Shown: positions 12,213-23,584 of the stretch, piece after piece
How the letters are laid out: every line of letters starts with the position of its first letter
Numbering within the stretch: position 1 is the first letter of the stretch
NCBI GenBank assembly: GCA_025506515.1
Contig: CM046453.1
Coordinates: 2,465,001 to 2,529,000 of the forward strand
Reading direction: 5' to 3'
DNA from: Flaveria trinervia
Taxonomy: Eukaryota > Streptophyta > Magnoliopsida > Asterales > Asteraceae
Length of the DNA: 64,000 nucleotides
Translations under genes and position numbers: made by a program
The notes under the pieces: model-generated
Seen by the model: only the letters and a program-made list of their open reading frames with translations
Told to the model about the DNA's origin: nothing
The model's database searches: none

Positions 12213-13447
12213 CTTCATAGACCCCATTTGTCGTCGCCATAGGTTATGGCGACGTCGCCATAGCCTTAGTAGCCACAAGCCCGTCGCCATAGGTCATTTT
12301 TTTGTTGTCGCCACAGCATCTGTCGCCACAGAGGTCTATGGCGATGACTTGTCGTCGGCATAGATTTGTCGCCATATATTCTAACATTTAATTAATTAAA
12401 TGAAAAAAATTAAAGGTCTATGGCTCGTCATAGGTCTAGCAGACAATATATTATTATCATATATAAAAATAAAATATTATATTTTAAAAAAATTTCGGCA
12501 ACCCTATGGCGACAACATGTCGTCGCCGTAGACCCCTTTGTTTTAATTTAAAAATTAAAATTTTTTTATATTTTCCTATTATTCTCCCAATATTACAGGT
12601 CTTAATACAAAATTGTACAATATATTAAGAATATTAATATAATTCAAGTTACATACCAAAAAACATACCTACAAATGTAAATATTTTAATTTTTTACAAA
12701 CCAAACAAATTAACTATCTAATTGCCATCATCTTCATCATTATCGGGATTTGATTTTCTTCTTTCAAATTCATCCATTCTTTCTTTCATTTCATTCATTT
12801 GTTGCTTTATGGCGTCCATTTCTTCATTCCGATTTGATGACGACCCACTTGATGGCTTTTCTTTTTTTACAAGAGACATTTTTTATTTTTCGAGCAACAC
12901 CTCACGTAAGACCACGCCTTTGTCCTAAGGCAAGCTCCAAACATTCTATCTCGTTTATAGGTGACTCACCTGCCTCCAAACATTCTTACTTGACACTAAA
13001 TTTATGTATAAAATTAAAAAGTTAGCAACATTTAACATATATATTTGATGAAAAGATGCGTATTGAAAATTAACAATAACTTACATGATTGGCAACTCGA
13101 AGGGAGTGTATAACCATGTCCATGCGGGTCCCGACCTCCGTCGTCATTAATGTGCATAATTTACATTAATGTGCATAATTTAGTAATGTTTGAAATTCAT
13201 TGCTGATAATTAAGCAGAATAAAACTTAACTTTCAGTTAATAAATTATTATTCTCACAAAGTACTATCAACATATATAATTTAACATTGATAATTATAAT
13301 TGAATTTAACTGATATAAGTTATCTATAATTATAATTAATTAATATAAGATTTGTTAATATTATTATTATGACTTATAATTATAATAAATATAATTATTA
13401 TTTTTACTAATCTTTAATCCTTAAAAAATCCACCCTATGGCGACGTC
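12213..13447. mobile_element. CACTA (En/Spm)-like DNA transposon remnant between the two A copies
   Basis: Both ends carry repeated short motifs of the form 'gtcgccatag/ctatggcgac' (12225-12375, 12500-12535, 13433-13450), in both orientations. This is typical of subterminal repeats of plant CACTA elements. The middle is AT-rich and holds a minus-strand relict reading frame (12718-12879). No CACTA terminal motif or target duplication was seen, so the ends are probably lost or altered. Confidence 0.5.
12718..12879 (-). pseudogene. Relict C-terminal end of a CACTA-type transposon protein
   Basis: The minus-strand frame starts at an ATG (12877-12879) and ends TAG (12718-12720), 53 codons. It is charged and helical (MDAIKQQMNEMKERMDEFE) and ends in an acidic Asp/Glu tail. 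Just upstream on the same strand (about 12900-12990) a broken frame gives ECLELALGQRRG-like residues. The combination resembles the C-terminal region of plant CACTA-encoded proteins. Assignment is by style only. Confidence 0.4.
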
Positions 13448-13452
13448 ACCCT

Positions 13453-14710
13453 ATGGCCGGTGGTAGATCTTCGAAAGCCTCTCGTGGTGGAGGTCACGAT
13501 GCTGCTCCGCGAACCAAGAGAGGGAGACCTAGAGTTGAGAAGGTGGTTCATGAAGAACCAGAGACCCCTCATCCGAAGGGTGGCGACGAGAGCGCCAATC
13601 TGAGGGCTCAGTAAAGGAAGCTGTGGTGGAGGAAGTTCATCAGGTCATGCAGAAGATTCTACCGTCTATGGTGACCGAAGTGATCAAGGCAGTAAGGGAA
13701 GGGGAAAGAAAGGAGAGAAACAGGTCCTCAGGAGGACGGGAGCAACCAGAGCCGGAAACGGTTCTCTCTGATGATGAGGAGAAGGAAGAAGAGGAGCCTG
13801 CACCGAAGGCGGCCTGAGGTTGTAACTACGGGGTGTTTATGAGATGCAAGTCCCCTACTTTCGATGGAAGCGGCACTGCTGCAGCTGCTCACCGGTGGGT
13901 GAGGGAAATGGAGGTTGTTCTTAACATCAGTGAGTGCCGTGAAGACCAAAAGGTTCGCTACCCACTCTTTCGTGGACTCGGCTTTGTGCTGGTGAGACAA
14001 CATTGTCCAAGCCGAGGGTAGCAGGGCCATTGGGAGAATGAGATGGCCTGAACTGAAGAAGTTAGTGATTGAGAAATTTTGGCCTCACAGAGAGATGGAC
14101 AAGGTAGAAAGAGAGTTCCTGCAGCTGGAGACGGGAACGATGACACACCAACAGTACACCATAAAATTTAATGAAATGACGCGGTTGGTGCCAGATCAAG
14201 TGACGCCACTGTCACGAAAGATTAAGAGATACATCCAGGGGTTGCCTGCAGATATCCGTAGGCATATGATCGCCACCCGGCCGGGCACTTTTAGGTCGGT
14301 GGTTGATTTGGCTGGTAGATTATATGATGAGTGCGAGGTGATGGTGGCTGAGGTGAACAAGAGGGGTGGTGGTGACTGAAACTGGAATGAAAAACGGTTT
14401 GGACGTGGTGGAACCGCTCCAAACAATAAGGTGGCGAAGGTGGGTGACTAATGTGGGGTCACATCTGGTGCAGGATTGAAGAAATGTGGTAAATGTGGGA
14501 AGGAGCATTCGGGAGAATGCAAATAGGGATCAAACAGCTGCTTCAAGTATGGGAAGCCTGGCCATATGGCTAGAGATTGTGGGGTTGGCATGTGTTACAA
14601 TTGTGGGGAGAATGGTAATCTAAGCAGAGATTGTAAGAGGCCAAGGGCGGATAGTTCGGGACCGAAGAAGGTGGAGAAGAAGGGCAGAAGGCAAGCGCTC
14701 GAGCTTTCAC
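13453..14710 (+). pseudogene. Decayed gag of second A copy
   Basis: It begins ATGGCCGGTGG immediately right of the CACTA-like remnant, so its 5' leader is missing. The basic N-terminus is followed by an acidic stretch near 13760-13815, capsid-like sequence from 13840, and three zinc-knuckle-like units: CGKCGKEHSGEC near 14488, one beginning CFKYGKPGHMARDC near 14540 with a Cys-to-Tyr change, and CYNCGENGNLSRDC near 14592 with the His lost. Breaks include a stop near 13613, a frame change near 13950, a stop at 14377-14379 and a TAG at 14525-14527. It is very similar to the fragment at 18741-19644. Confidence 0.8.
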
Positions 14711-14711
14711 A

Positions 14712-17700
14712 ATGACTCTGGAGGAGGCTAGGACAGACCCCGACGTGGTGTCAGGTATGTTTCTACTAAACCAAACTCTTGCATCTGTGTTGTTTGATTC
14801 TGGTGCTAGTAGAAGTTTCATTTCTGCTTCCTTTTGTGCTAAGTTTCCCATTAAGAGTAGATGTATTGATGAGCCCTTCGAGGTAGAAACTGCCATAGGA
14901 AAGTCTACAAGGATTTCTGAGGTGATAGAAGGTTGTGACATAGAACTAGATGGTCATAAGTTTCCTGTTAGACCATTCGTGATGACCTTAGGCGGTTTCG
15001 ATATAGTCCTAGGAATGGATTGGTTGGCGGACTACAAAGCGAATATTGTGTGTCGCAAGAAGATGATCCGATTGACAGCGCCTCACGGGAATAAAGTGAC
15101 GGTGTATGGTGATCGAGTCACCACGATCCCGAAAGTGATTTCGATGGCGGTGGTGGGAAAGTGCATGAGGCGTGGATGTAGTGCCTACTGGGCCTACGTA
15201 AAGGATGTGGACGTGCCAACACCACAACTATCTAATGTACCTGTTTTGTGTGACTTTCCGGATGTGTTTCCAGAAGATTTACCAGGTGTGCCACCAGATC
15301 GCGAGATGGAGTTCCAAATTGATTTGATACCTCTTGCTCAATTGTTGCCAAAGCACCGTATCGGTTAGCTCCGACAGAAATGAAAGAGCTTATGGAGCAG
15401 TCGCAAGAGCTGCTTGATAAGGGGTTCATTAGACTGAGTATCTCTCCCTGGGGTGCTCCGGTCCTGTTTGTGAAGAAGAAAGACAGTAGCATGAGGATGT
15501 GCATCAACTACCGAGAGCTGAACAAGTTGACGGTGAAGAATCGGTACCCCTTACCCAGAATTGATGATCTATTTGACCCGCTCCAAGGTGCCAGTTTGTT
15601 CTTAAGAATAGATCTACGATCTGGCTACCATCAATTGAAGGTGAAGGAACAAGACATTCCTAAGACAGCTTTCCGTACGCGTTATGGACACTACGAGTTC
15701 CTCATTATGTCTTTTGGTCTAACTAACACGCCAACTGCCTTTATGGATTGATGAATCGAGTGTGCCAGCCGATGTTGGATAGATTAGTGATTATGTTCAT
15801 CGATGATATTCTGATCTACTCGAAGAGCGAAGAAGAGCATGAAGGTCACATTCGGGAGGTGTTGGAGATATTAAGAAAGGAGAAGTTGTATGCCAAATTC
15901 TCCAAGTGCGTATTTTGGTTGCGCGAAGTTCAATTCTTAGGCCACGTGGTAAATCCCAAGGGTATTATGGTAGACCCCGCAAAAGTGGAGGCAGTGATGC
16001 AATGGAAGTCACCGAAGATGCCATCCGAAATTCATAGTTTCTTGGGGTTGGCAGGATATTATCGAAGGTTCATTCAGGACTTTTCCAAGATCGCTTCTCC
16101 ACTAACCAAGTTGACCTGAAAGGATGTAAAGTTTATATGGGGTCAAGCTCAAAAGCAAGCATTTGAGGAGTTAAAGGCAAGGTTGACTCAAGCTCCTATT
16201 CTGTCATTACCCGAAGGAAGCGAGGATTTGGTGGTTTATTCAGATGCTTCCTACTCAGGGTTAGGGTGCGTGTTAATACAGAGAAGGAAGGTTATAGCCT
16301 ATGCATCTCGACAGTTGAAAGTTCATGAGGTCAATTATCCAACTCATGACTTGGAGCTAGCAGCCGTGGTCTTTGCATTGAAGATTTGGAGCCACTATCT
16401 CTACGGGACGAAGTGCACCATTTTCACTGACCACAAGAGCTTGAAGTACTTCTTCGAGAAAAAAGATTTGAACATGAGGCAGAGAAGATGGTTGGAGCTC
16501 ATAAAGGATTATGATTGTGAGATCCATTACCATCTAGGCAAAGCCAACGTGGTGGCTGATGCCCTTAGCCGAAAGGAGAGGCCCGAGCCGATTCGGGTGA
16601 AAGCATACCAACTGATCATGACCTCTGATGTAATGAAGCAAGTCAAGGAGTTTCAAGATGAGGCATTAAAAGAATATCATCTAAACTCTGAAAGAAGGAG
16701 AGGTTTGGTTGGGGAATTGGGTGAAAACACACTCGGTGTTGAAACCCAATTTGGATGAGTGTGGATTCCCCGTTTTGGGGATCTACAGGTGAAGATAATG
16801 GATGAAGCCCACAAAAATCGATACTCCATCCACCCTGGTGCCACGAAAATGTATCAAGATATGAACAAAAAATTATTGGTGGTCGGGTATGAAGCGCGAT
16901 GTGGTGGGGTATGTGAGTAAAAGCCTTACTTGTTTGCAAGTGAAGGACGAGCATCAAAAGCCGTATGGAAAGATCCAACCTTTCGATATACCGGAATGGA
17001 AGTGGGAGCACATCACCATGGATTTCATTACGAAGCTTCCATGTACTTCGAAGGGGTATCATGACATATGGGTGATTATTGAACGTTTGACAAAGAGTGC
17101 CCACTTCCTACCGATCCGCGAGACATATTCATCCGAGAGGTTGGCTGACCTGTTCATCAAGGAGATTGTAACTCGTCATGGTGCGTCAGTGTCCATTATG
17201 TCTGATCATGACACTCGGTTTATATCTAAATTCTAGAAGAAATTCCATGATGCCATGGGGACGAGGTTACATATTAGCACGGCTTATCATCCCCAAACTG
17301 ATGGTCAGTCAGAAAGGACCATTCAGACACTGGAGGACATGTTTCGGGCATATGTGATCGATTTTGGGGGAAGTTGGGATGACCACTTACCGTTAGCTGA
17401 ATTCTCGTACAACAACAGCTATCATGCCAGCATTGGTATGCCACCATACGAGATGCTATACGGTAGGAGATGCAGAACACTCGTTTTTTGCGGTGATATT
17501 GGTCAGAAGGAATTGGGGAGCGTCGAGGTCATTGAGGCTACTACCGAGAAGCTTGAGAAGATTAAAGCCTTCATGAAGGCGGCCAAAGATAGAAAGAAGT
17601 CGTATGCTGATAAACGAAAGAGACCAGTTGAGTTGCAGGTGGGTGACCGGGTTATGTTGAAGGTCTCACCGTGGAAGGGTATCATTCGGTTTAGGAAGCG

Positions 17701-18059
17701 GGGCAAGTTGAGCCTGATATACATAGGGCATTTCCGAATCATTGCTCGAGTAGGAGAGGTGGCCTATAAATTGAAGTTGCCCAGTGAGCTAGGTGGAATT
17801 CATCCAACATTCCATGTATCTCACTTAAGAAGTGCTTAGCCGAGGAGGATATGGTTGTACCACTAGAAGATATCGAGGTGGATGAACGACTCAATTATGT
17901 GGAGCAACTAGTGGCGATCATCGATCGTAAAGAGAAGAGGCTGAGAAATAAAGTGGTTCCTCTGGTGCGTGTATAGTGAAAGCACAGGAAGGGATCCGAA
18001 TCTACATGGGAGACCGAGGAGGAGATGAGGCAGCATTATCCTCATATGTTCAAGAAATA
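14712..18059 (+). pseudogene. Decayed pol of second A copy (protease to chromo-like tail)
   Basis: Protease Asp-Ser-Gly lies near 14799. The RT CINYREL (family CIDYREL, Asp changed) is near 15500, and FIDDILIYS is at 15796. RNase H begins around 16210 (VYSDASYSGLGC) and integrase around 16790, ending with STAYHPQTDG near 17275. A C-terminal chromo-like region runs from about 17640 to 18059 (KVSPWKGIIRF, then HPTFHVSHLR). Lesions: frame changes near 15365, 15750, 16870 and 17830, and stops at 16117-16119 and 16756-16758 (both CGA to TGA against the first copy), 17234-17236 and near 17974. Integrase plus a chromo-like tail supports the chromovirus assignment. Confidence 0.83.
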
Positions 18060-18085
18060 ACAGGTTTCAAAGAAGAAACCTAAAT

Positions 18086-18096
18086 AAGGGGGTGGA
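18086..18096 (+). other. Polypurine tract of A
   Basis: AAGGGGGTGGA lies two bases before the right LTR start at 18099. This is the normal place for the plus-strand primer of a gypsy element. Confidence 0.8.
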
Positions 18097-18740
18097 CTTG
18101 TAACACCCGGCTTTTTCAAAGAAAGATAAGAAAAGAGGAATAAAAGAAGGAAAAGCAATTAAACCCAAGATGAGGGGTTAAAAGTGCCAAAAGGACAAAA
18201 TCTTTCAAAAGTTGGTGTAAAGGTGGGCATGACCGCCCACCCTCCCTTCACATCACTTTTTATTCGGTTAGAGAGAGAGAGAGTAGAAACTCTCGGTTGA
18301 AGAAGAAGAAGAAGAAGGTCGAATTTAAGGTATGAATTCGTGGTTTTTTAAGTGTTTGTGTTGGGTTTTGGTCTTGGTTTTATGCTTATATGTTTGTGTG
18401 TGTTCAGGTGTGTGTTTGGTGGGGTTTTTAGGTGTTTGAACTCATTTGCAAAAAAGGGTTAGACGGAAGATACACCCAAGTTGCACCAGGTGAGTTCTAG
18501 ATCCTGGTTTTTACTTTTTTTAAACTCTCTTTGGGGTTGAAAATGTATTAAAACAATTTTACAATGTTTCTGTATATATGCCCGTATGTATTATGCATGT
18601 TGGATGATGATTCTTAGATGCTTATAGGTTGTTCATGTTTAGAATAGCCCTAGTAAGCCTAGAACAAATGGGTTTGATGATTGGGTTCGAAAACATCCTA
18701 GAAACATGTTTCACAGAAGGTTCATGCGCCTAGAACAGGC

Positions 18741-19644
18741 GGTTGATTTGGCTGGTAGATTATATGATGAGTGCGAGGTGATGGTGGCTGAGGTGAACAA
18801 GAGGGGTGGTGGTGACTGGAACTGGAATGGAAAACGGTTTGGACGTGGTGGAACCGCTCCAAACAATAAGGTGGCGAAGGTGGGTGACTAATGTGGGGTC
18901 ACATCTGGTGCAGGATTGAAGAAATGTGGTAAATGTGGGAAGGAGCATTCGGGAGAATGCAAATAGGGATCAAACAGCTGCTTCAAGTATGGGAAGCCTG
19001 GCCATATGGCTAGAGATTGTGGGGTTGGCATGTGTTACAATTGTGGGGAGAATGGTAATCTAAGCAGAGATTGTAAGAGGCCAAGGGCGGATAGTTCGGG
19101 AGCAAAGAAGGTGGAGAAGAAGGGCAGAAGGCAAGCGGTCAAGCTTTCACAATGACTCTGGAGGAGGCTAGGACAGACCCCGACGTGGTGTCAGGTATGT
19201 TTCTAGTAAACCAAACTCTTGCATCTGTGTTGTTTGATTCTGGTGCTAGTAGGAGTTTCATTTCTGCTGCCTTTTGTGCTAAGTTTCCCATTAAGAGTAG
19301 ATGTATTGATGAGCCCTTCGAGGTAGAAACTGTCATAGGAAAGTCTACAAGGATTTCTGAGGTGATAGAAGGTTGTGACATAGAACTAGATGGTCATAAG
19401 TTTCCTGTTAGACCATTCGTGATGACCTTAGGCGGTTTTGATGTAGTCCTATGAATGGATTGGTTGGCGGACTACGAAGCGAATATTGTGTGTCACAAGA
19501 AGATGATCTGATTGACAGCGCCTGACGGGAATAAGGTGACGGTGTATGGTGATCGAGTCACCACGATCCCGAAAGTGATTTCGATGGCGGTGGTGGGAAG
19601 TGCATGAGGCGTGGATGTAGTGCCTACTTGGCCTAAGTAAAGGA
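18741..19644 (+). pseudogene. Gag-protease fragment captured inside the right LTR of A
   Basis: About 904 bp are nearly identical to 14301-15205, including the same stop after 'ggtgggtgac' and the same altered zinc knuckles. The fragment runs from late capsid through the Asp-Ser-Gly protease site and stops in the linker before RT. It is flanked by a 67-bp direct repeat of LTR sequence (18667-18733 and 19645-19711). A few private changes (TAG to TGA-type stops near 19451 and 19508, a one-base loss near 19597) postdate the copying. Confidence 0.85.
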
Positions 19645-19689
19645 CGGGTTTGATGATTGGGTTCGAAAACATCCTAGAAACATGTTACA

Positions 19690-20090
19690 CAGAAGGTTCA
19701 TGCGCCTAGATAAGGCTCATGCGCCTGGAAATGCTTTAGAAATATTTAAGTGTTACTCATGCGCCTGAACAGTGGTCCATGCGCCTAGAAATATTAGTCG
19801 GATGACTAAGTGTAGGGCCATGCGCCCCAATAGTGTCCATGCGCCCCAATAGTGCCCATGCGCCCAAGTGGCCCATGCACCTAAGTGTCCATGCGACTGA
19901 TTAGTCCATACGCCTAAGTTCATACGCCTGAATAGTACCCATGCGTCTAGAATTGGGCTGGAATTGACGAAGTGTCCAGACGTCCAGGATTCCCATGCGC
20001 CTGCATAGTGCCCATGCGCCTGAAAGTTGCCCATGCGCCTAAGTGTTTCCCATGCGCCTGCATAGTGCCCATGCGCCTAAGGACTTAGAT
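19690..20090. repeat. CATGCGCC minisatellite in right LTR of A
   Basis: More than 20 imperfect units have the core CATGCGCCT with spacers such as 'gaatagtgcc'. It corresponds to 6703-7017 of the left LTR but is longer and differently arranged, so copy number has changed since the LTRs diverged or the LTRs come from different insertions. Confidence 0.75.
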
Positions 20091-20151
20091 TATTTTCTGA
20101 TTTTTGGGGAAAAGTGTAATGTTGGCTTTGACTTGGGTGGTTCTCGGGGGC

Positions 20152-20158
20152 TATATAA
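20152..20158 (+). promoter_or_regulatory. TATA-like box in right LTR of A
   Basis: TATATAAG sits in a GC-richer stretch (ttctcgggggc) with no other TATA-like run nearby. It could serve as an LTR promoter. The donor-like sites of this LTR lie upstream of it, so a second start near the GA-rich region is also possible. The left LTR lacks it. Confidence 0.35.
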
Positions 20159-20794
20159 GTTGACTTTTTGAAGTCATTAATGTTGTGATGAGTGAGGTAT
20201 AATGGGATGTATGATTGGTGATTATGTATGATTGTATGATGTGTTTCTTATGATGATATATATATATTATCTTTTTATGGCTTTAGGTGTCATGTTAATG
20301 AATGAATGAAGTATTATGTAACGTAAAGTGAAATATAATGAAAGAGAAACACGAGGTAAGAATGCATGCATTAATGAATGACGAATGAACGAAGGAAAGG
20401 CTTGCAAGCACATATATGAGGTGAGTGTCACACCCCCGCTAAGAGCGGAAACACGGGGTTGCGACGAGACGGGAATCGTCATAACACATGGTAAGCGATA
20501 GAGATGCAATAATAATAATGATGACATGCGTGTCATGACGACACCCGACAACAAGGGGACTTGTGTCGTGTTTAGTTAGTATTCACGACAACATAGCCAT
20601 AAGCATAAACATGATATAAGATAAACATAGATAATAACATTGTATGCAATTCCCACAACCCGGGAACAAGTTACAAAGTATAATGTTGTTTGAAATAGGT
20701 ACATCAATTGTTTTCAAAAAGACAAGTTTAGCCCGAAATGCATCCTAGGGTCTCCACTAAGGCAGCACACCTAGAACCTCAGCTAGCATGTTCA

Positions 20795-20840
20795 CTTGAA
20801 AAGATATGCTCAAAATGGTCAACATAATTGTTGGTGAGCT
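20795..20840 (-). promoter_or_regulatory. Conserved acceptor-like LTR block (copy in E)
   Basis: On the minus strand it reads GAGCTCACCAAC, then TATGTTGACCATTTTGAG, then TATCTTTTCAAG, ending at 20795, about 370 nt before the LTR end. With the donor at 22490 and the TATA box at 22650 it would define a leader intron of about 1.7 kb. Confidence 0.5.
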
Positions 20841-21789
20841 CGCAGGTTTAAGTAATAAAAGTGTAAGTGATGTTGTATAAAGTAAATGTTATGGAATACC
20901 GTGAATACAGTTATATACACAAGTAAATTCACATGACATGAGCTTTGCAATCAAACCTAACGACGTACACAAAGAAATTGTCGGCATATATTCACCCAAG
21001 GGCCCGTTCCTAGCCACTGATGGTACCAACTAGTATACCATCGAACAGGGGTAGGGGTGTCAACCCAGTAGTACTACCAATACCTAACCGTTGGTTCCCA
21101 CACTGGAATTAAATAGTTGCAAAGATAGAACCACACAGCAGACCCAAGCATGTATCAGATAAGTACTTGCAACACAGTATCACGTTGATTCCTTGTATGA
21201 AAAATTGTATGTATGTTGTACAGCATAGAAAACGGGCGAGCATACTTTTCCCCCATGTTTGTAAATGTTTGTAAAGTAGTATAAGCATAAAAAGGGGCCA
21301 CGAAACTCACATGTTAAGTGGTAAGTATGAAAGATCGAGATTCCAACAGTTGAATGCAATGATCGGTCAAACACCTATTGACAGTTATTGTTAAGCATTA
21401 ATGACCTGTATGAAGCGTATAGTAATGTTTGGTCGGTTCGAGTTGTATCATTTCGGTTGTGGGTGGCACACACACACAAGCGGATACACGTATCAGATCT
21501 TATGTAGATCCAAATACTACGAGTAGTCGTCATTGCTTATGACATCCTTGTAAAGATCTCATTATTATGAAAGATGACACTTGTTAAGTATTTGTAGTTT
21601 CAAATGGGTTGTCGGTAATTGTAAAATGTTAGGTTTATTTCAATTGAAATAGTATGTGCATGTTGATAGCATTGACTTTAATCTTTGTGGTCAAGCAATG
21701 ACACTTTTACTGATGTTGCCTTATCATCATCAGACGTTCAAGGGAAATTCACACTCATCATCAGTCACACAACAGGACCAGACGCTCGA

Positions 21790-22260
21790 CCCACGTTCCA
21801 TTCGTACGAATCAACCTTCAATCGTGCGAATTAGCTACTTTCATGCGATTGAACCTTCATTCGTGCGATTGGACTCAGTCGCACCACACAACACACACAT
21901 TCGCACAACCCAACCTCCATGCACACGAATCAACCCTCAATCGTGCGAATTAGCTACTTTCGTGCGATTGAACCTTCATTCGTGCGATTGGACTCCAGTC
22001 GTGCGAAACACGCACAATCGCATACATTCAGTCGATCACCTGACTCAATCGCACACAATCATTCATACGCATGACTCAATCGTATACACTCATTCGCACG
22101 CCTGACTCAATCGCATACAAACACACAGTCGCATGACTCAGTCGCACGACATGCCTAGTCGCACAACTCAATCGCACGATTGACTTAGACGCATGATTCA
22201 GTCGCACGACTCACTCAGTCGCTCGGCTCAATCGCATGACAGACCCAGTCGTCTGAACTG
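21790..22260. repeat. TCGCACGA minisatellite in solo LTR E
   Basis: Dozens of short imperfect units have cores TCGCACGA, TCGTGCGA or TCGCATGA with spacers such as 'ctcaa'. Two longer units around 21805-21870 and 21925-21990 repeat 'atcaaccctcaatcgtgcga'-type sequence with a period near 120 bp. It shares its core with the array in solo LTR F. Confidence 0.7.
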
Positions 22261-22646
22261 TAGAATCGCGACTGTGGTCGGGCTGAGTAGCCCCCGAGCT
22301 GCTCTAACGCGAGTTTTACACCACAAGGACTTCCAGAAACACTCAACAAACATACACAAACATGAAACACAAGCAGAAAGACCTCACACGCACCCACACG
22401 ACCTCATGTGCTTGGGTTGAACCCGAACACCCGAACCCTAGTTTGGACAGCCATAAAAAGACAAGAAAATAGACAACCAAAGTCGTCTACCTGCTAGAAA
22501 TGAGTAGATGAGGCTGTAGATGAAGACTAGACGACGAAAACGAGACCACACGGGTAGATTTTGGTGCTAGAATGATGAAAATGTGTGTGTAGGGAGTGAA
22601 GAGGTGAAGAAGATGAAGTGAGTGAGGAATGTGGCTGGGAATGGGG

Positions 22647-22654
22647 TTTATATA
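22647..22654 (-). promoter_or_regulatory. TATA box of LTR E
   Basis: TATATAAA on the minus strand is preceded by GGGTA and followed by CCCCATT and a CT-rich stretch. It lies about 155 nt upstream of the donor-like site at 22490, a sensible distance for a short first exon. Confidence 0.55.
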
Positions 22655-23034
22655 CCCAGTCCAATTTTGCAAAATTACAAGTTTAGTCCTGCACTTAACC
22701 TTCGAGTTTCCCAAAATTTGTTTCGGTTGATTACGACCTTAAAATGTTTGTTATATTAAGGTTAAAAGCGTGTTTAGTGGCATTTGATAGTCTAAAATGG
22801 CTTTGTTAATGACAATGGTCGAAATTAAAAAAAATGATATATTTGGTGGTAATGGTGATGAAATTTATAAAAGGTTTATGCTTAACACACGTTCTCGGAG
22901 GAAGTACAAGCACAAAGGAAAATAGGCAGACATGATTCCTTAAAGCAGGAGTTCATGAAGAAAAGGAAGAATAATTAAATTATTTCTATGCTTATTTATG
23001 TCGTTCGACAGACCTTAAGGTGACGGATGTCACA

Positions 23035-23395
23035 GTGAGCAACCCAGATGTTGCAACAGACTCGAACAGCGTGCTATCGTGAAATTGCCATGAGGTGAGC
23101 AACCCTATGGTTGCAACAGACTCGGGTAGCGTGCTATCGTTGAAATTGGCAATTGGGGTGAGCAACCCTATGGTTGCAACAAACTCGGATAGCATGCTAT
23201 CGTGAAGTTGCCATGAGGTGAGCAACCCTATTGTTGCAACAGACTCGGATAACATGCTATCGTTGAAATTGGCAATAAGGGTGAGCAACCCTATGATTGC
23301 AACAGACTCGGATAGTGTGCAAATAGTTGTGATTGTTAATAAGGTGAGCGACCCTCTTGTCGCAACAGACTCGAAAGGACGAACGTATAAAATGA
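23035..23395 (+). repeat. 61-bp tandem array, six units
   Basis: Units begin GGTGAGCAACCC(T)ATG at about 23035, 23096, 23158, 23217, 23281 and 23343, each with TTGCAACAGACTCG. Alternate units differ in the second half ('gtgaaattgccatgag' against 'gttgaaattggcaat'), so there is a dimer period of about 121 bp. It belongs to the right LTR of A; the left LTR has no such array. Confidence 0.85.
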
Positions 23396-23540
23396 ACGAG
23401 GTTAACTAATGTAATGGAAGATAATAATTATATTATCAATGTGTATGTATGATGTATGATCACGAATGAATGTAAAGCGCAGTATGATTTGAAAAAAAGT
23501 AAAGAACGGTTTTAACGATTGAAATGTGTGTTTTAGTATA

Positions 23541-23584
23541 AAACTAGAACTCACTCAGCGACGCTGACTTTTATACATTTTCAG
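23541..23584 (+). promoter_or_regulatory. Conserved acceptor-like LTR block (right LTR of A)
   Basis: It reads AAACTAGAACTCACTCAG, then CGACGCTGAC, T-rich sequence, and TTTTCAG at 23584, 265 nt before the LTR end. It is almost identical to 7671-7714. Confidence 0.5.

Larger units (their letters stand above)
20426..23034 (-). mobile_element. Solo LTR E (Ty3/gypsy, minus strand) nested in right LTR of A
   Basis: It is bounded by TGTCACACCCCCG on the left and GACGGATGTCACA on the right, with perfect 5-bp target duplications GTGAG (20421-20425 and 23035-23039). On the minus strand it starts TGTGACATCCGTCACC. It includes a TATA box (22647-22654), a CT-rich leader-like stretch, a donor-like CAG|GTAGAC (22490) and an acceptor-like block (20795-20840). 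It inserted into the first unit of the 61-bp array of its host LTR. Confidence 0.85.

Noticed and set aside
23035..23395. CRISPR-like array (regular repeats)
   Set aside because: The units are whole tandem copies without unique spacers, lie in an LTR, and the genome is a plant.
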